Shown here one piece after another: positions 29,883 to 38,182 of a DNA stretch of 64,000 bases (position 1 is its first letter; each line of letters opens with the position of its first letter). The stretch lies in IMG/VR virus record IMGVR_UViG_3300008266_000027, positions 62,001-126,000 of that record. One strand, written 5' to 3'. Below the pieces are notes generated by a model. That model ran no database searches. It was not told where the DNA came from and saw only the letters and a program-made list of their open reading frames with translations. The position numbers were made by a program, and so were the translations under genes. The stretch comes from a virus.

Positions 29883-29894
29883 TTTAAGATTATA
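29883..29894 (-). promoter_or_regulatory. Putative late promoter
   Basis: Minus-strand TATAATCTTAAA in the 28-nt gap after the sheath gene, 11 nt before the ATG at 29871. With the terminator downstream it would make the 238-aa gene its own transcription unit. Confidence 0.45.
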
Positions 29895-29899
29895 ACTAA

Positions 29900-32080
29900 T
29901 TAAGCTTCAGCTCTTGTGATAGTTATATCATTAAGTACGAAATCAATGCCTTCAACTAAAACAGCTACTAAACTTATGTTGATCGTATTGCCAGTTATCT
30001 TAACAGATAGATCTTTATAGCCATTTGGTGCGGCAGTAGTAGATACTGTTATTCCTTGTGCAAGATATGTGCTTAATAGCGATGAGGCAATAGATCTAAC
30101 TTCAGATACAGATATGGTATTCTTTTTACCAACAAATACGTTTTCAAGTTGATTTCTAAAATCAAAACTTAACACGTCTGCAGCATACATAACATTTGCT
30201 CTGTTGTATACCCAGTTTCCGTCTTTTTGATAAGTGGTATTATCAAGAAGACATCTGATACCACCAGACTGAGGCTGCTCAAAGAAAGTTATTCCGCCTT
30301 GTATAGCTTCGTTGTATTTAACATTAGGATTAAAGTCTTGTACGATATCTTCTTCAGGGGTAGACATCGACTGAGAGGTGTGTCTAATTCCGCTAACATT
30401 AAAGAATTTAAACGTTAGAGGAGTTCCTATTGGCGAACCGCAACGAGCTCCAGCAAGCATACATGATTGTGCCCAAGGCTGAAACCACTTTATGTTACCC
30501 TGAGAATCAGTATTCTTAGTGTCCTGAATACATAGCTGTATACGCGGATCAGCAAGTAGACCAGATCTCTCTCTACATGCATCAAAGCTATTTTTATAAG
30601 AAAGATAAGCCTGTCTCTCACTTCTATTTTTTGTAGTACTCATTAAGTTACAGTGAGTCTTAACTGCCTGATGTATACCAAGTATTGTGTAGCTAGACGA
30701 GGAATCTGTTGTGTTATCTGCAATATCACTAGAAGGAGTATCTGAGGCTAGGATTGCATCTCTAGAAAATAGAGGAACCACAGCGCTAACTCTGATCTCT
30801 TCGAATGCCGCTAAAGCTGCAGTTATAGAAGACGTAGTTGTTGCTCCAAGAGCTCCACCAGAAAGTCCAGCTTCACTCATCGCATCAACTAGACCAACAG
30901 CAGATTGATCATCGATATCTGCAATAGATGAATCTTTAAAAAAGCTTGCCACTTCAGACGCATCTTTTTTGATACGAGCAGGCTTGATAGTTAATGAATT
31001 TGAACATTTCGCACCAATAGTAACTTCATCAAGTACGCTAGGTGATAATGAGTTATATAGCGTGCTAGTAAGAGAAGCTTTCCAGCCTGGATTAAGATTT
31101 ATCGCGTTAACTAGTTGAAGTAGGGTTGGATAAGACTCTTTGCTTATTGAGATCGCTGAGCCAGCATCTAGAATAATTGAACTAGACGTTACTTCTACTG
31201 TAGCAGTTGCACTAGCTCCGCTAAAACCAACCTGCATAACAACGTTACCGCCAATAAGTTCTTGCTCTTCTAGTAAGTCTCTTGTTTGCTTAAGAGTAAG
31301 TGTCATTTTTGATTCTTGAGATGATACTTCAAGACCCTCGGCAATATTCATTGCAGCAAGAGGTGCACCAGTGCCATCTTTAAGTTCTAGTGCTTTACCA
31401 GAACCATTTCGGCTCGCTAATGGATCTGCATCAATTTCTATAGATAGAGAAGATGCGCCATCAACGCCGCTAACAGTAAATGATACGTCAGCAACAGACC
31501 ACGTAGCAGCGTCAGCAGCTAGCGCAGCGTTGTCGGCATAACCGCCTGCAACACTTACAGAACTCTTAACACCGTTAACATAGATATCGAATGATCCAGC
31601 AGCAATAAGTGACTCGTCAAAATCCGCAGATGATTCAGACATTGGCGCAACTTCAGCCGTTTCTTCTGCAGAGAAAGTAATAGTATTTCCACCTATTCCG
31701 TGCTCAAGAGAGCGAACAGTGCCGAATGAGTTTGGCAATGACATAGTGGCTCTAGTGGACGAATTAGTTTTATAAATATAAACAGCCTGTGCACCATTAG
31801 GCACAGCACCATCAGAAGCTGGAGAAAATAGAAAGTTCATCGCATCTACGATCGGACCAGATCCGTATTTTTGTCTTACTTCAGAAATCTGATTAGGTAA
31901 GAAAAAATTTCTAGACATATCGGCTTCTTCACTACCAGGTTTACCTCTAGTAGATTCACCAAATATTGCCACTAGACCTACGATACCAAGCGGAAAATTA
32001 CCACCTAAATCTATTGTCAACTTAGAATAAGCACCAGGCCTATAAATAGTTGCGCCATTGAAGGATACATTAATCGCCAT
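29900..32080 (-). CDS. Tail sheath protein
   Basis: A 726-aa protein. The N-terminus (NGATIYRPGAYSKLTIDLGG) is the characteristic P-G-(V/A)-Y strand of contractile sheaths, followed by GIVGLVAIFGESTRGKPG. The C-terminal part (FFEQPQSGGIRCLLDNTTYQ, then VYNRANVMYAADVLSFDFR, then VEGIDFVLNDITI) matches the conserved sheath core with the final strand used for subunit linking. Residues ~120-430 form an extra domain exposed on the sheath surface. It defines this phage as a myovirus. A TATAAT element lies 28 nt before its start and the SD is AGGAG. Confidence 0.9.
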   Translation of the reverse strand: MAINVSFNGATIYRPGAYSKLTIDLGGNFPLGIVGLVAIFGESTRGKPGSEEADMSRNFFLPNQISEVRQKYGSGPIVDAMNFLFSPASDGAVPNGAQAVYIYKTNSSTRATMSLPNSFGTVRSLEHGIGGNTITFSAEETAEVAPMSESSADFDESLIAAGSFDIYVNGVKSSVSVAGGYADNAALAADAATWSVADVSFTVSGVDGASSLSIEIDADPLASRNGSGKALELKDGTGAPLAAMNIAEGLEVSSQESKMTLTLKQTRDLLEEQELIGGNVVMQVGFSGASATATVEVTSSSIILDAGSAISISKESYPTLLQLVNAINLNPGWKASLTSTLYNSLSPSVLDEVTIGAKCSNSLTIKPARIKKDASEVASFFKDSSIADIDDQSAVGLVDAMSEAGLSGGALGATTTSSITAALAAFEEIRVSAVVPLFSRDAILASDTPSSDIADNTTDSSSSYTILGIHQAVKTHCNLMSTTKNRSERQAYLSYKNSFDACRERSGLLADPRIQLCIQDTKNTDSQGNIKWFQPWAQSCMLAGARCGSPIGTPLTFKFFNVSGIRHTSQSMSTPEEDIVQDFNPNVKYNEAIQGGITFFEQPQSGGIRCLLDNTTYQKDGNWVYNRANVMYAADVLSFDFRNQLENVFVGKKNTISVSEVRSIASSLLSTYLAQGITVSTTAAPNGYKDLSVKITGNTINISLVAVLVEGIDFVLNDITITRAEA

Positions 32081-32107
32081 ACTTTCTCCTATTGCGTCAT
32101 TATTGCT

Positions 32108-32119
32108 TTAATCATTATA
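32108..32119 (-). promoter_or_regulatory. Putative late promoter for sheath
   Basis: Minus-strand TATAATGATTAA in the 53-nt gap upstream of the sheath gene, a gene that needs high expression. It matches the shared TATAAT-nnn-TAA element. Confidence 0.55.
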
Positions 32120-32133
32120 ACATGCATATTTAG

Positions 32134-32379
32134 TTAAATACTAACACCATATAATTTAAGGGCCCTATCAAACTGTTCCATGGTGGCTTCTGATTCTAGC
32201 CCCCTGGCCTTAAAGTCAGCAGCCAATATTTCTTTTTTATGTATAGGTGGTATAAGATCTTTTCTTTGTGAAAACCAGACATCAAACTTCACTCTCTTCT
32301 GAGCTAGTCCTTTCGCTGAAGAGGCGGCATGACGCTCTAGTTCCATTTTTTTTATCTCAGCTTTCAAATTATCATTCAT
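32134..32379 (-). CDS. Small charged protein in the neck/tail cluster
   Basis: An 81-aa helical, charged protein (MNDNLKAEIKKMELERHA...). It overlaps the upstream gene by 4 nt (ATGA), with a CGGAG SD. I do not recognise it; a tail assembly or neck cofactor is possible from position. Confidence 0.6.
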   Translation of the reverse strand: MNDNLKAEIKKMELERHAASSAKGLAQKRVKFDVWFSQRKDLIPPIHKKEILAADFKARGLESEATMEQFDRALKLYGVSI

Positions 32380-33065
32380 ACATCGCTCCGATACTGACTT
32401 ATGTTTGTAACTACTTCTTCTATATCGCCATCTGACATATTAATGTCGCTGTTCGTAGTAGCACCTATATCTAGCTCTAGTACTGGCTCTACATATTGAT
32501 CGCCCTCAAGATAGTTCTGGACTGTGCATCTAAATCTTATCCATCTAGACCAGACGTTATCAGCCATATACTTGCTCTCTTTATTGTACTCAGAGGCTCT
32601 AAATGTATATAATTGCAGACCAAGATTATACCCAGCCATCTTTTCTTTATAGAGAATATAGTTTAGTATATAGTAAAGCCAAAGAACATGATCCTTAGAC
32701 TTATCGGCATGTATCCCTATATCTAATGAAACGCTAGAGACACCAGTCAACATCTCAGAGTTCTCGCCAGAACCAAAATAATCTGAAACGGCAGCCCTGC
32801 TCTCATCCTCACTCTCATCTGCAAGATGTATCGTAAAAGAAGGCACTTTAGTAGGGTCAAAGGACCATGCCTGTAGTACAGGTATTTTTGTAGTAGTAAA
32901 CCAATTATATATCTTGTCTATGTGTGCTTGACCATAGGACGCCTGCATTTCATTTCTAAGAAACTGTGCAAATATGCAATCAAATGCAGCTCTGTTATTT
33001 TTTAGGTTAGCTATTCCTAGCTGTACAAGTCTTTGGAGAGCAACTTCTGACATAACAAAAGCCAT
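32376..33065 (-). CDS. Putative tail terminator/neck protein
   Basis: A 229-aa protein (SEVALQRLVQLGIANLKNNR..., then PVLQAW, FTIHLADESEDES, and RIRFRCTVQ-type C-terminal strands). The layout, an N-terminal helix followed by a beta domain with an LDIGIHADK strand and a 'F-R-(C/A)-x-V-Q' strand, fits tail terminator proteins that cap tube and sheath. It sits directly before the sheath block and after the HK97 gp10-like gene, the usual terminator position. The start follows GGAGG. Assignment is from context and fold pattern. Confidence 0.5.
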   Translation of the reverse strand: MAFVMSEVALQRLVQLGIANLKNNRAAFDCIFAQFLRNEMQASYGQAHIDKIYNWFTTTKIPVLQAWSFDPTKVPSFTIHLADESEDESRAAVSDYFGSGENSEMLTGVSSVSLDIGIHADKSKDHVLWLYYILNYILYKEKMAGYNLGLQLYTFRASEYNKESKYMADNVWSRWIRFRCTVQNYLEGDQYVEPVLELDIGATTNSDINMSDGDIEEVVTNISQYRSDV

Positions 33066-33068
33066 AGA

Positions 33069-33791
33069 TCATCCTCCGTATTGTGCCATAATGTAGCGTA
33101 TGGCATCGTCTATTCTGTCCTGGAGCTGATTATTTATCTGCTCTAGCTTTTCAGTCATATCGGCCTTTTTAGCAGGCCTTACCCATTTTGAATTAGGATC
33201 TTGCTTATCGCTTGCGGTTCTAAATTGAGTTGCAACAGACTTTGAATTATCATATGTGTATTCATGCTGCGGCACAGGTAGCGCCTCTATTGTGTCTATA
33301 GACTCTGTAGGATCACTGGATCCGCCTCTTTGCTTTTCAAGTCTTGCCTGCTTGTCTGCCTTTAATTGCAGTCTTTGCTTATTGATTTGTTTTATTGCGT
33401 TTTCTATAGTTTTTGGCATTGAGCTTTCGCTAGATCTTTCGCGCATAGGTATTTTTTTATATCTAGAGCCATCATGGGCCATTTTTGCATTAGATAGTAG
33501 TTTTGGCAACATAGGGAACGGCGGTTCCGAAAAGTCAGTTTTTCCAGATAGTGTAGTTATCTTAAACAGATTTCCATCGCGTATCGCCATAAGCTCTTGT
33601 ACAAATTTATGAGAGTTATGGTCTCCTCCGTCTATAACAGCCTCTTCTAGAGCATCAGCTACCATATCTATTACAGCTTCTCTTACATTATCAGATGCAC
33701 TATCGCAAATGCTTTCAGCCTCATCTAGAGAAAAGCCTTTTGCCATCAGTCTGTGTTTTAAATTTTCTAACTCATGACCTACATCTAGCAT
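33069..33791 (-). CDS. HK97 gp10/gpZ-like tail completion protein
   Basis: A 240-aa protein. The C-terminal segment FRTASDKQDPNSKWVRPAKK, followed by a helix ending in IRYIMAQYGG, resembles the F-R-T-x-S-D-K-x-x-x-S-x-W-x-x-P signature of HK97 gp10/gpZ-type tail completion proteins, which bridge tail and connector. Residues 120-160 form a long charged helix. Its start overlaps the stop of the Nudix gene upstream. Confidence 0.65.
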   Translation of the reverse strand: MLDVGHELENLKHRLMAKGFSLDEAESICDSASDNVREAVIDMVADALEEAVIDGGDHNSHKFVQELMAIRDGNLFKITTLSGKTDFSEPPFPMLPKLLSNAKMAHDGSRYKKIPMRERSSESSMPKTIENAIKQINKQRLQLKADKQARLEKQRGGSSDPTESIDTIEALPVPQHEYTYDNSKSVATQFRTASDKQDPNSKWVRPAKKADMTEKLEQINNQLQDRIDDAIRYIMAQYGG

Positions 33792-35302
33792 TAGCGTGCC
33801 TTTTTAATTATTCTGGCTTTCATGTCACATAGGAAGTTAGATTTTTCTAGATCTGTCCATTCTTTGTCAAATGTTATAGATATTTGACCTTTATTATCTA
33901 TTTCTATTTTTGGTCTAGGTAAGTACATGTATTCATTTTCGTAGACCTTTTTTGGATCTATCTTTTTAGATTGTACGACATCTACTTTAGAGGGTTTTTT
34001 AGAAAGTTCATCTACTTTCTCTTGCAGTTCTAACAACCTAGACTCTAGATCTTCTATTTCTTTGCCAGCATCTTGGTTTAGTTTGTTGTGCTTATCTACG
34101 ACAGTTAGTAGCGAATTCTCTAGCTTATCAAATAGCGCCATTATCTTAGACTCTACTTGCTGAAGGTCTACCGCAACGCCATTGCGTATCTCTTTTCGCA
34201 TATTTTCTACTTCAGTGTAGATATTGGCAAGATTGTGTTTTCGATAATTATCTGCAAGTTGCTCTAGTCCGCCATATATAGCGTCATCTGAAAGTTTTTC
34301 ATCGTCTAGTATGTCGAATACTTTTTCATCTTCATCTGAGTACCACTCGAATACAGACATGACATCTGCACAGAGCTGAGGCAGTGACTTATTAGTAAAT
34401 TGATGTATTACTTTATGGCCATCACTTATACGACCAGAATACACATCATTCATGTGTTTTCTTAGGCTTATAGTATAGGAATCTATCTTGACATCTCTAA
34501 AATCCTCATCACTCATATCTTTAACGGCAGTGCTAAGCATTCTGAAGCAGCCATTACCTATGAGCTTCAGTGCTTCGCCATGACTTATGTCAAATGTAGC
34601 AGTTCGCTGATTATCACCACGAAGTATATTTTTATTTAGTTTCTCTAATATAACTAGATCTTGTAGTTTGCTGGATTTTTTTAAGGCAGAGTGCGCATAC
34701 ATTTCTAGCCCTACTCTGCAGCAATCCCGCAGTTCCCAGTCTAATAGACTATGAAGAGGTGCAAACTGCAGATCTTTAAGTTCATGTGTATCTTTTGGTT
34801 TTCCGTCAAAAGAATCTACTAGAAATACTTTAGAGTCATTACCGTTTATCTTAGCATGACCAATTTCATTTAGATCTCCAGCGTCTAGTCCTGTCTCTTC
34901 TTTAAGTTCTCTTTTTGCTGCTTGGACAAAATCTTCACCGGGATCAACGTGCCCTCCTGGCGTTTGCCATTTACCATCGTTTCCAATGCCAACAAGAATA
35001 TGCCCACTATCGTCAGTAACAACAAGACCTACCCCCTGTCCTCTATAATATTGCTCAAATGATTTTTTAAGTTTCTTTTTAGATTTGCGCTCTGTTTTTT
35101 CGCCCTTGCCATGTTTTTCATGGTGCTCGCTAGTCCAATCGCCGCCTCTATTTTTGTTTTTACTTTCTGGCGCATCTGAATTTGAAGAGTATTTTGCGGC
35201 TACACTTTTAGGTGGACATCCACGAGCCTGAGTGCACTTGCCTTTCCCATGAAGGATCTGCATCATAAATCTATATTGTTTTTTACTGGCTGCTTGAGGC
35301 AT
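33791..35302 (-). CDS. Nudix-domain protein in the neck cluster
   Basis: A 503-aa protein. Residues ~5-40 (ASKKQYRFMMQIL, then CPPKSVAAKYS) resemble a short basic motif found at the N-terminus of phage head-associated proteins. Residues ~80-190 are a Nudix hydrolase domain with a complete box: G117, E123, R131-E132, E135-E136, G138 (G-x5-E-x7-RE-L-x-EE-x-GL). The C-terminal half is helical with a coiled coil (EIEDLESRLLELQEKVDELS). Nudix enzymes hydrolyse nucleoside diphosphates linked to another group (e.g. ADP-ribose, NAD, RNA caps). I choose the ATG at 35302 over 35365 because TTGGAG precedes it at 5 nt and the longer start overlaps the upstream gene. A Nudix domain in a neck-region gene is unusual. 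Confidence 0.75.
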   Translation of the reverse strand: MPQAASKKQYRFMMQILHGKGKCTQARGCPPKSVAAKYSSNSDAPESKNKNRGGDWTSEHHEKHGKGEKTERKSKKKLKKSFEQYYRGQGVGLVVTDDSGHILVGIGNDGKWQTPGGHVDPGEDFVQAAKRELKEETGLDAGDLNEIGHAKINGNDSKVFLVDSFDGKPKDTHELKDLQFAPLHSLLDWELRDCCRVGLEMYAHSALKKSSKLQDLVILEKLNKNILRGDNQRTATFDISHGEALKLIGNGCFRMLSTAVKDMSDEDFRDVKIDSYTISLRKHMNDVYSGRISDGHKVIHQFTNKSLPQLCADVMSVFEWYSDEDEKVFDILDDEKLSDDAIYGGLEQLADNYRKHNLANIYTEVENMRKEIRNGVAVDLQQVESKIMALFDKLENSLLTVVDKHNKLNQDAGKEIEDLESRLLELQEKVDELSKKPSKVDVVQSKKIDPKKVYENEYMYLPRPKIEIDNKGQISITFDKEWTDLEKSNFLCDMKARIIKKAR

Positions 35303-35348
35303 AGTACTCCAAATATCTCTTGCCCTTACATTATATCTTAAATGCTGG

Positions 35349-36143
35349 CTAGAGCTCCTTACCATCCGGCTTAAATAAAAAATCTCGCTTAACCATAATA
35401 TGCTGAGGCAATCGTTTAGCTACTTTTTGACCATTGACCATCTGCTGCGTGGCGCGTATCTCATGCATGTTCTGCATTACATTATACACAGGATTCGCGG
35501 AATATGTTATAGATAGCACTTCACCTATATCTTCTATGCTATCATAGCTAGGAGCTTTTCCTGCGACCCAGACTATATTGCCATTAACTATAGTAAAATC
35601 AACATCTTGCACATACTTCTTAAGTGCGCCATTAACTACGGACGATATATCGAAAACTCTTATTATTGGATACTTGACGCTGGTTGCTCCACTTGTTCCG
35701 TCATATTGTCTCAGGTCAGTTAGACGTATCTGAAAATCAGGGCACAATAACTTATCAAATATATTGAAGTCAGCCTGATTGCCATCTGGATACTCGGTAG
35801 GGAACGTTATCACCGCTGTCCCTATTTCCCAGACTCCTTGGACTTCAAATAGTTTTTCTAGTGAATTATTAGTAAAAACACCAAATATCTCTTTTTCTTG
35901 TATATATATTATCTGACTATTGTCGCAAAATGCACAATCTGGATCGTGGTTGTTATCGTCTAGACTTTTCATGTTAGGGCATGGCGCTGCCATGCGATGC
36001 ACAAAGCGTATGCCTCTGTTTTGAACTATCTGATCCCAGGATTCGCCTCTGATGCTTATATCAGTTATAAGATCAGGCATCATAGATGGATATGACTTGG
36101 CTGTTTTAGGATACTGCTGATTTGGTTTATCTAGTGGCGACAT
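35349..36143 (-). CDS. Putative head-tail connector protein with a cysteine cluster
   Basis: A 264-aa protein. Cys55, Cys70 and Cys73 (APCPNMKS, then DPDCAFCDNS) could bind a metal, perhaps with a nearby His. The C-terminal half is beta-rich (DVDFTIVNGNIVWVAGKAPS). It lies upstream of the tail-completion and terminator candidates, so a head completion or connector role is likely by position, though I cannot name the family. SD AAGAGG precedes the start. Confidence 0.5.
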   Translation of the reverse strand: MSPLDKPNQQYPKTAKSYPSMMPDLITDISIRGESWDQIVQNRGIRFVHRMAAPCPNMKSLDDNNHDPDCAFCDNSQIIYIQEKEIFGVFTNNSLEKLFEVQGVWEIGTAVITFPTEYPDGNQADFNIFDKLLCPDFQIRLTDLRQYDGTSGATSVKYPIIRVFDISSVVNGALKKYVQDVDFTIVNGNIVWVAGKAPSYDSIEDIGEVLSITYSANPVYNVMQNMHEIRATQQMVNGQKVAKRLPQHIMVKRDFLFKPDGKEL

Positions 36144-36158
36144 TAGATGCCTCTTATC

Positions 36159-36293
36159 TTATTTAGTTTTTACTTTATATAGATGATCGATATGTGGATG
36201 AACTTCAAGCTCATGAATCTCACCCGCTTGAAAAGGCTGTTCAGTCTTCGCTAAGCTCCACTGACCATTATATAAGTAGGTAACTTTTTCCAT
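36159..36293 (-). CDS. Tiny NGQW-tagged protein
   Basis: A 44-aa frame: MEKVTYLYNGQWSLAK followed by EQPFQAGEIHELEVHPHIDH and a basic end. Its first 16 residues closely match the start of the ART-like protein at 37696 (MEKISYLHNGQWVLEK). It sits in an otherwise empty 170-nt gap between the sigma factor and the connector gene, with proper spacing. Almost nothing but the tag is present, so it is a useful pointer to the tag's function. Confidence 0.65.
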   Translation of the reverse strand: MEKVTYLYNGQWSLAKTEQPFQAGEIHELEVHPHIDHLYKVKTK

Positions 36294-36314
36294 AGCTTAT
36301 ATTTTATCAGACTG

Positions 36315-37004
36315 CTAGTCTGAGATACCAAACTTTATACGCATTATCTTCTCTTCTCGCGGTGAAAGAGTTTTCAGTATTATCTTTAGGTTACGTGCTA
36401 TATCTTCTGTATCTAGCTTGTCGGCACTGAATTCTATGCTAGACTTATGCAGTCTATCTAGTAGACTTCTGTCTTCTTCTGAATTAGGACTACTGTCTAG
36501 TGATAGTGGTATCTTAGCTATCTCTAGCAGATCTTTTAACTTATCTTCTTTCATGTTCATAAGTTTACTAAGTTCTTCTAGATTAGGTTCTTTGCCATAT
36601 AGACGAACATGCTGACTCATGATCTGAAATATTTTATTTACACTCTCTACTAAATGCACTGGCAGTCGAACAGTTCTTCCAGTGTCTGCTATGGCTCTAG
36701 TAATAGACTGACGTATCCACCATGTTGCATAAGTGCTAAATCTATAGCCACGCTTATACTCAAATTTCTCTACGGCCTTCATGAGGCCAAGATTTCCCTC
36801 TTGTATAAGATCTAGCAGATCCATGCCGCTATAGGTATATTTCTTAGCTATAGAGACTACTAGTCGCAGATTTGACTCTACTAATCGCTGCTTGGCTGCC
36901 TCATCGCCTTCAAAAGCGAGCTTAGCAAAGTAGAGTTCCTCTTTAAGAGTCAGCATCGGTATAGCACCCATCTGCTCTAAATAAATCTTTAGTCTATTGC
37001 TCAT
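36315..37004 (-). CDS. RpoD-like sigma factor lacking region 4.2
   Basis: A 229-aa sigma-70 family protein. Region 1.2 (DxxxxYLxQMG-like start [13 protein letters not shown]), region 2 ([54 protein letters not shown]), region 3 ([16 protein letters not shown]) and region 4.1 ([20 protein letters not shown]) are intact. The protein then stops (TAG), just where the -35-binding helix-turn-helix of region 4.2 should begin. Such a factor can melt and read -10 elements but not a -35. T4 gp55 likewise lacks region 4 and directs late transcription from TATAAATA promoters. It lies in the late neck cluster. A TATAATCATTTC lies immediately before its ATG. Confidence 0.85.
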   Translation of the reverse strand: MSNRLKIYLEQMGAIPMLTLKEELYFAKLAFEGDEAAKQRLVESNLRLVVSIAKKYTYSGMDLLDLIQEGNLGLMKAVEKFEYKRGYRFSTYATWWIRQSITRAIADTGRTVRLPVHLVESVNKIFQIMSQHVRLYGKEPNLEELSKLMNMKEDKLKDLLEIAKIPLSLDSSPNSEEDRSLLDRLHKSSIEFSADKLDTEDIARNLKIILKTLSPREEKIMRIKFGISD

Positions 37005-37016
37005 GAAATGATTATA
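37005..37016 (-). promoter_or_regulatory. Possible TATAAT element directly before the sigma gene
   Basis: Minus-strand TATAATCATTTC ends 0 nt from the sigma ATG. If it is a -10 box, transcription would start within the gene, giving a leaderless or non-productive transcript; it may be fortuitous. Confidence 0.2.
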
Positions 37017-37063
37017 CCGATTAGCCTACATGCTGCTTGTATGCCTTTACTTTTTAGACTATT

Positions 37064-37696
37064 TTATTTGTGGATTTTAAACTTTCCTGGTGCAACCAGA
37101 ATCTCATCCTCTCCGTATGCAGACTGCTGCTGTTCTTTGGCGCTAGATCCCCAGTCTTCGTCTGGCTCGTTTGGCCCAAGAGCAGCCCCATCAGGCTCAT
37201 GCAGTCCACCTCTGTGTCCATACATCTTAGGCATACTATGTATGTCATCTTCAGGAACCCACGCGCTCGAGAAGTCGCCTGGCTTAGCATCTGCTCCGAA
37301 ACTAGCATTGTGTGAAAAACCTGCAGCAATACCTGGAGTCCATGACCAACTTGTCATTTCATCGTTATGATAGTGATCGCCCTTATTGCGCCTAGCATAA
37401 TTTTCAGCACTATTGTCGCCTCTATGTAGCAAAAACTCTAGTTTGTTAGTTATTGGATTTTTTCTATATTGAGCTAGTCTCATTAATTTATTAAGAGCTC
37501 TAGCTCTCATGTTGCCGCTCATGCGAGGAATATCCTGCTTATCTACACTACTAGTAACATCACCAGTCACCCATCCTTGCACACTATATCTATCTTTGTT
37601 AGATATATCCTTATCTGGGTTAAACGGAATTTTCTTCTGTCTAGATCCTTTCTCGAGTACCCATTGTCCGTTATGTAGATATGATATTTTTTCCAT
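37064..37696 (-). CDS. ADP-ribosyltransferase-like protein with N-terminal NGQW tag
   Basis: A 210-aa protein. After the tag MEKISYLHNGQWVLEKGSRQ come features of the R-S-E class of ADP-ribosyltransferases: LLHRGD with Arg92, TSWSWTPGIAAGF at 115-127 (S-T-S-like strand), and GEDEILVAPGKF with Glu196 and Glu198 (E-x-E before the last strand). These enzymes move ADP-ribose from NAD to a protein target; T4 Alt, a virion-packaged ART, modifies host RNA polymerase on entry. Here it is encoded beside the sigma factor and a Nudix gene in the virion gene cluster, so packaging and injection is a reasonable inference. Identification rests on spaced motifs; overall similarity was not searched. Confidence 0.6.
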   Translation of the reverse strand: MEKISYLHNGQWVLEKGSRQKKIPFNPDKDISNKDRYSVQGWVTGDVTSSVDKQDIPRMSGNMRARALNKLMRLAQYRKNPITNKLEFLLHRGDNSAENYARRNKGDHYHNDEMTSWSWTPGIAAGFSHNASFGADAKPGDFSSAWVPEDDIHSMPKMYGHRGGLHEPDGAALGPNEPDEDWGSSAKEQQQSAYGEDEILVAPGKFKIHK

Positions 37697-37709
37697 AAAT
37701 ATCTAAGTG

Positions 37710-38015
37710 TTAGTGATCATGCGGATATTTGTCTGATCCAGACTCATCATGTAAAGATAACCAGCTATTAACATGATCGTCGAATTTTTCTTGATGTTTT
37801 GGATTGCTTAGCTGAACATGTGCAGCAGGGTGATCTATTGAAGCATATGCATGTCCGGCATCTTTATGATACTTAATATGTTTTGGTTTAACTTGATTAT
37901 TGAAATTAGCTATTGCTCTTTGGAAATGAGCTTCGCTTTTTTGCAATATCTCTTCTATCTGCTCATCGGCCTTCTTTTGAAGTATCCACTTGTCCCAGTC
38001 TGGAAATTCTTTCAC
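37710..38015 (-). CDS. Small His-rich protein at the head of the late cluster
   Basis: A 101-aa protein starting with GTG at 38015, preceded by AGGAG. Its N-terminus FPDWDKWILQKK loosely resembles the NGQWxLxK tag (W-x-L-x-K). The centre is helical and the C-terminal half has many His and Asp residues (YHKDAGHAYASIDHPAAH). Not recognised. It is the first minus-strand gene after the divergent boundary. Confidence 0.55.
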   Translation of the reverse strand: MKEFPDWDKWILQKKADEQIEEILQKSEAHFQRAIANFNNQVKPKHIKYHKDAGHAYASIDHPAAHVQLSNPKHQEKFDDHVNSWLSLHDESGSDKYPHDH

Positions 38016-38182
38016 GTGATGCTCCTGTTCATTTAAGTAGCTCAGTTTTTCTATAGTCTATATTCTACCATCTCATCGAGTCAATCTAGTATAATATTCT
38101 CACGCATTTACCTGATCCGCGAAGCGGTTAGGGGGCCCCTGCCAGTTAGGTTACAACTACTTAACTCACCTAAGAGACCACT
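38016..38182. promoter_or_regulatory. Divergent intergenic region with promoter-like motifs on both strands
   Basis: This 167-nt gap separates the minus-strand late cluster from the plus-strand accessory region. On the minus strand it holds TTGACTCGATGAG (around 38073-38084), close to the early motif core GACTCGAT. On the plus strand it holds TATAATATTCTC at about 38090-38101. A small hairpin CCGC-GAA-GCGG lies near 38116-38127. Confidence 0.4.

Noticed and set aside
37008-37370. Plus-strand frame of 120 aa opposite the ART-like gene
   Set aside because: Shadow of the minus-strand gene, which has recognisable motifs and the NGQW tag.
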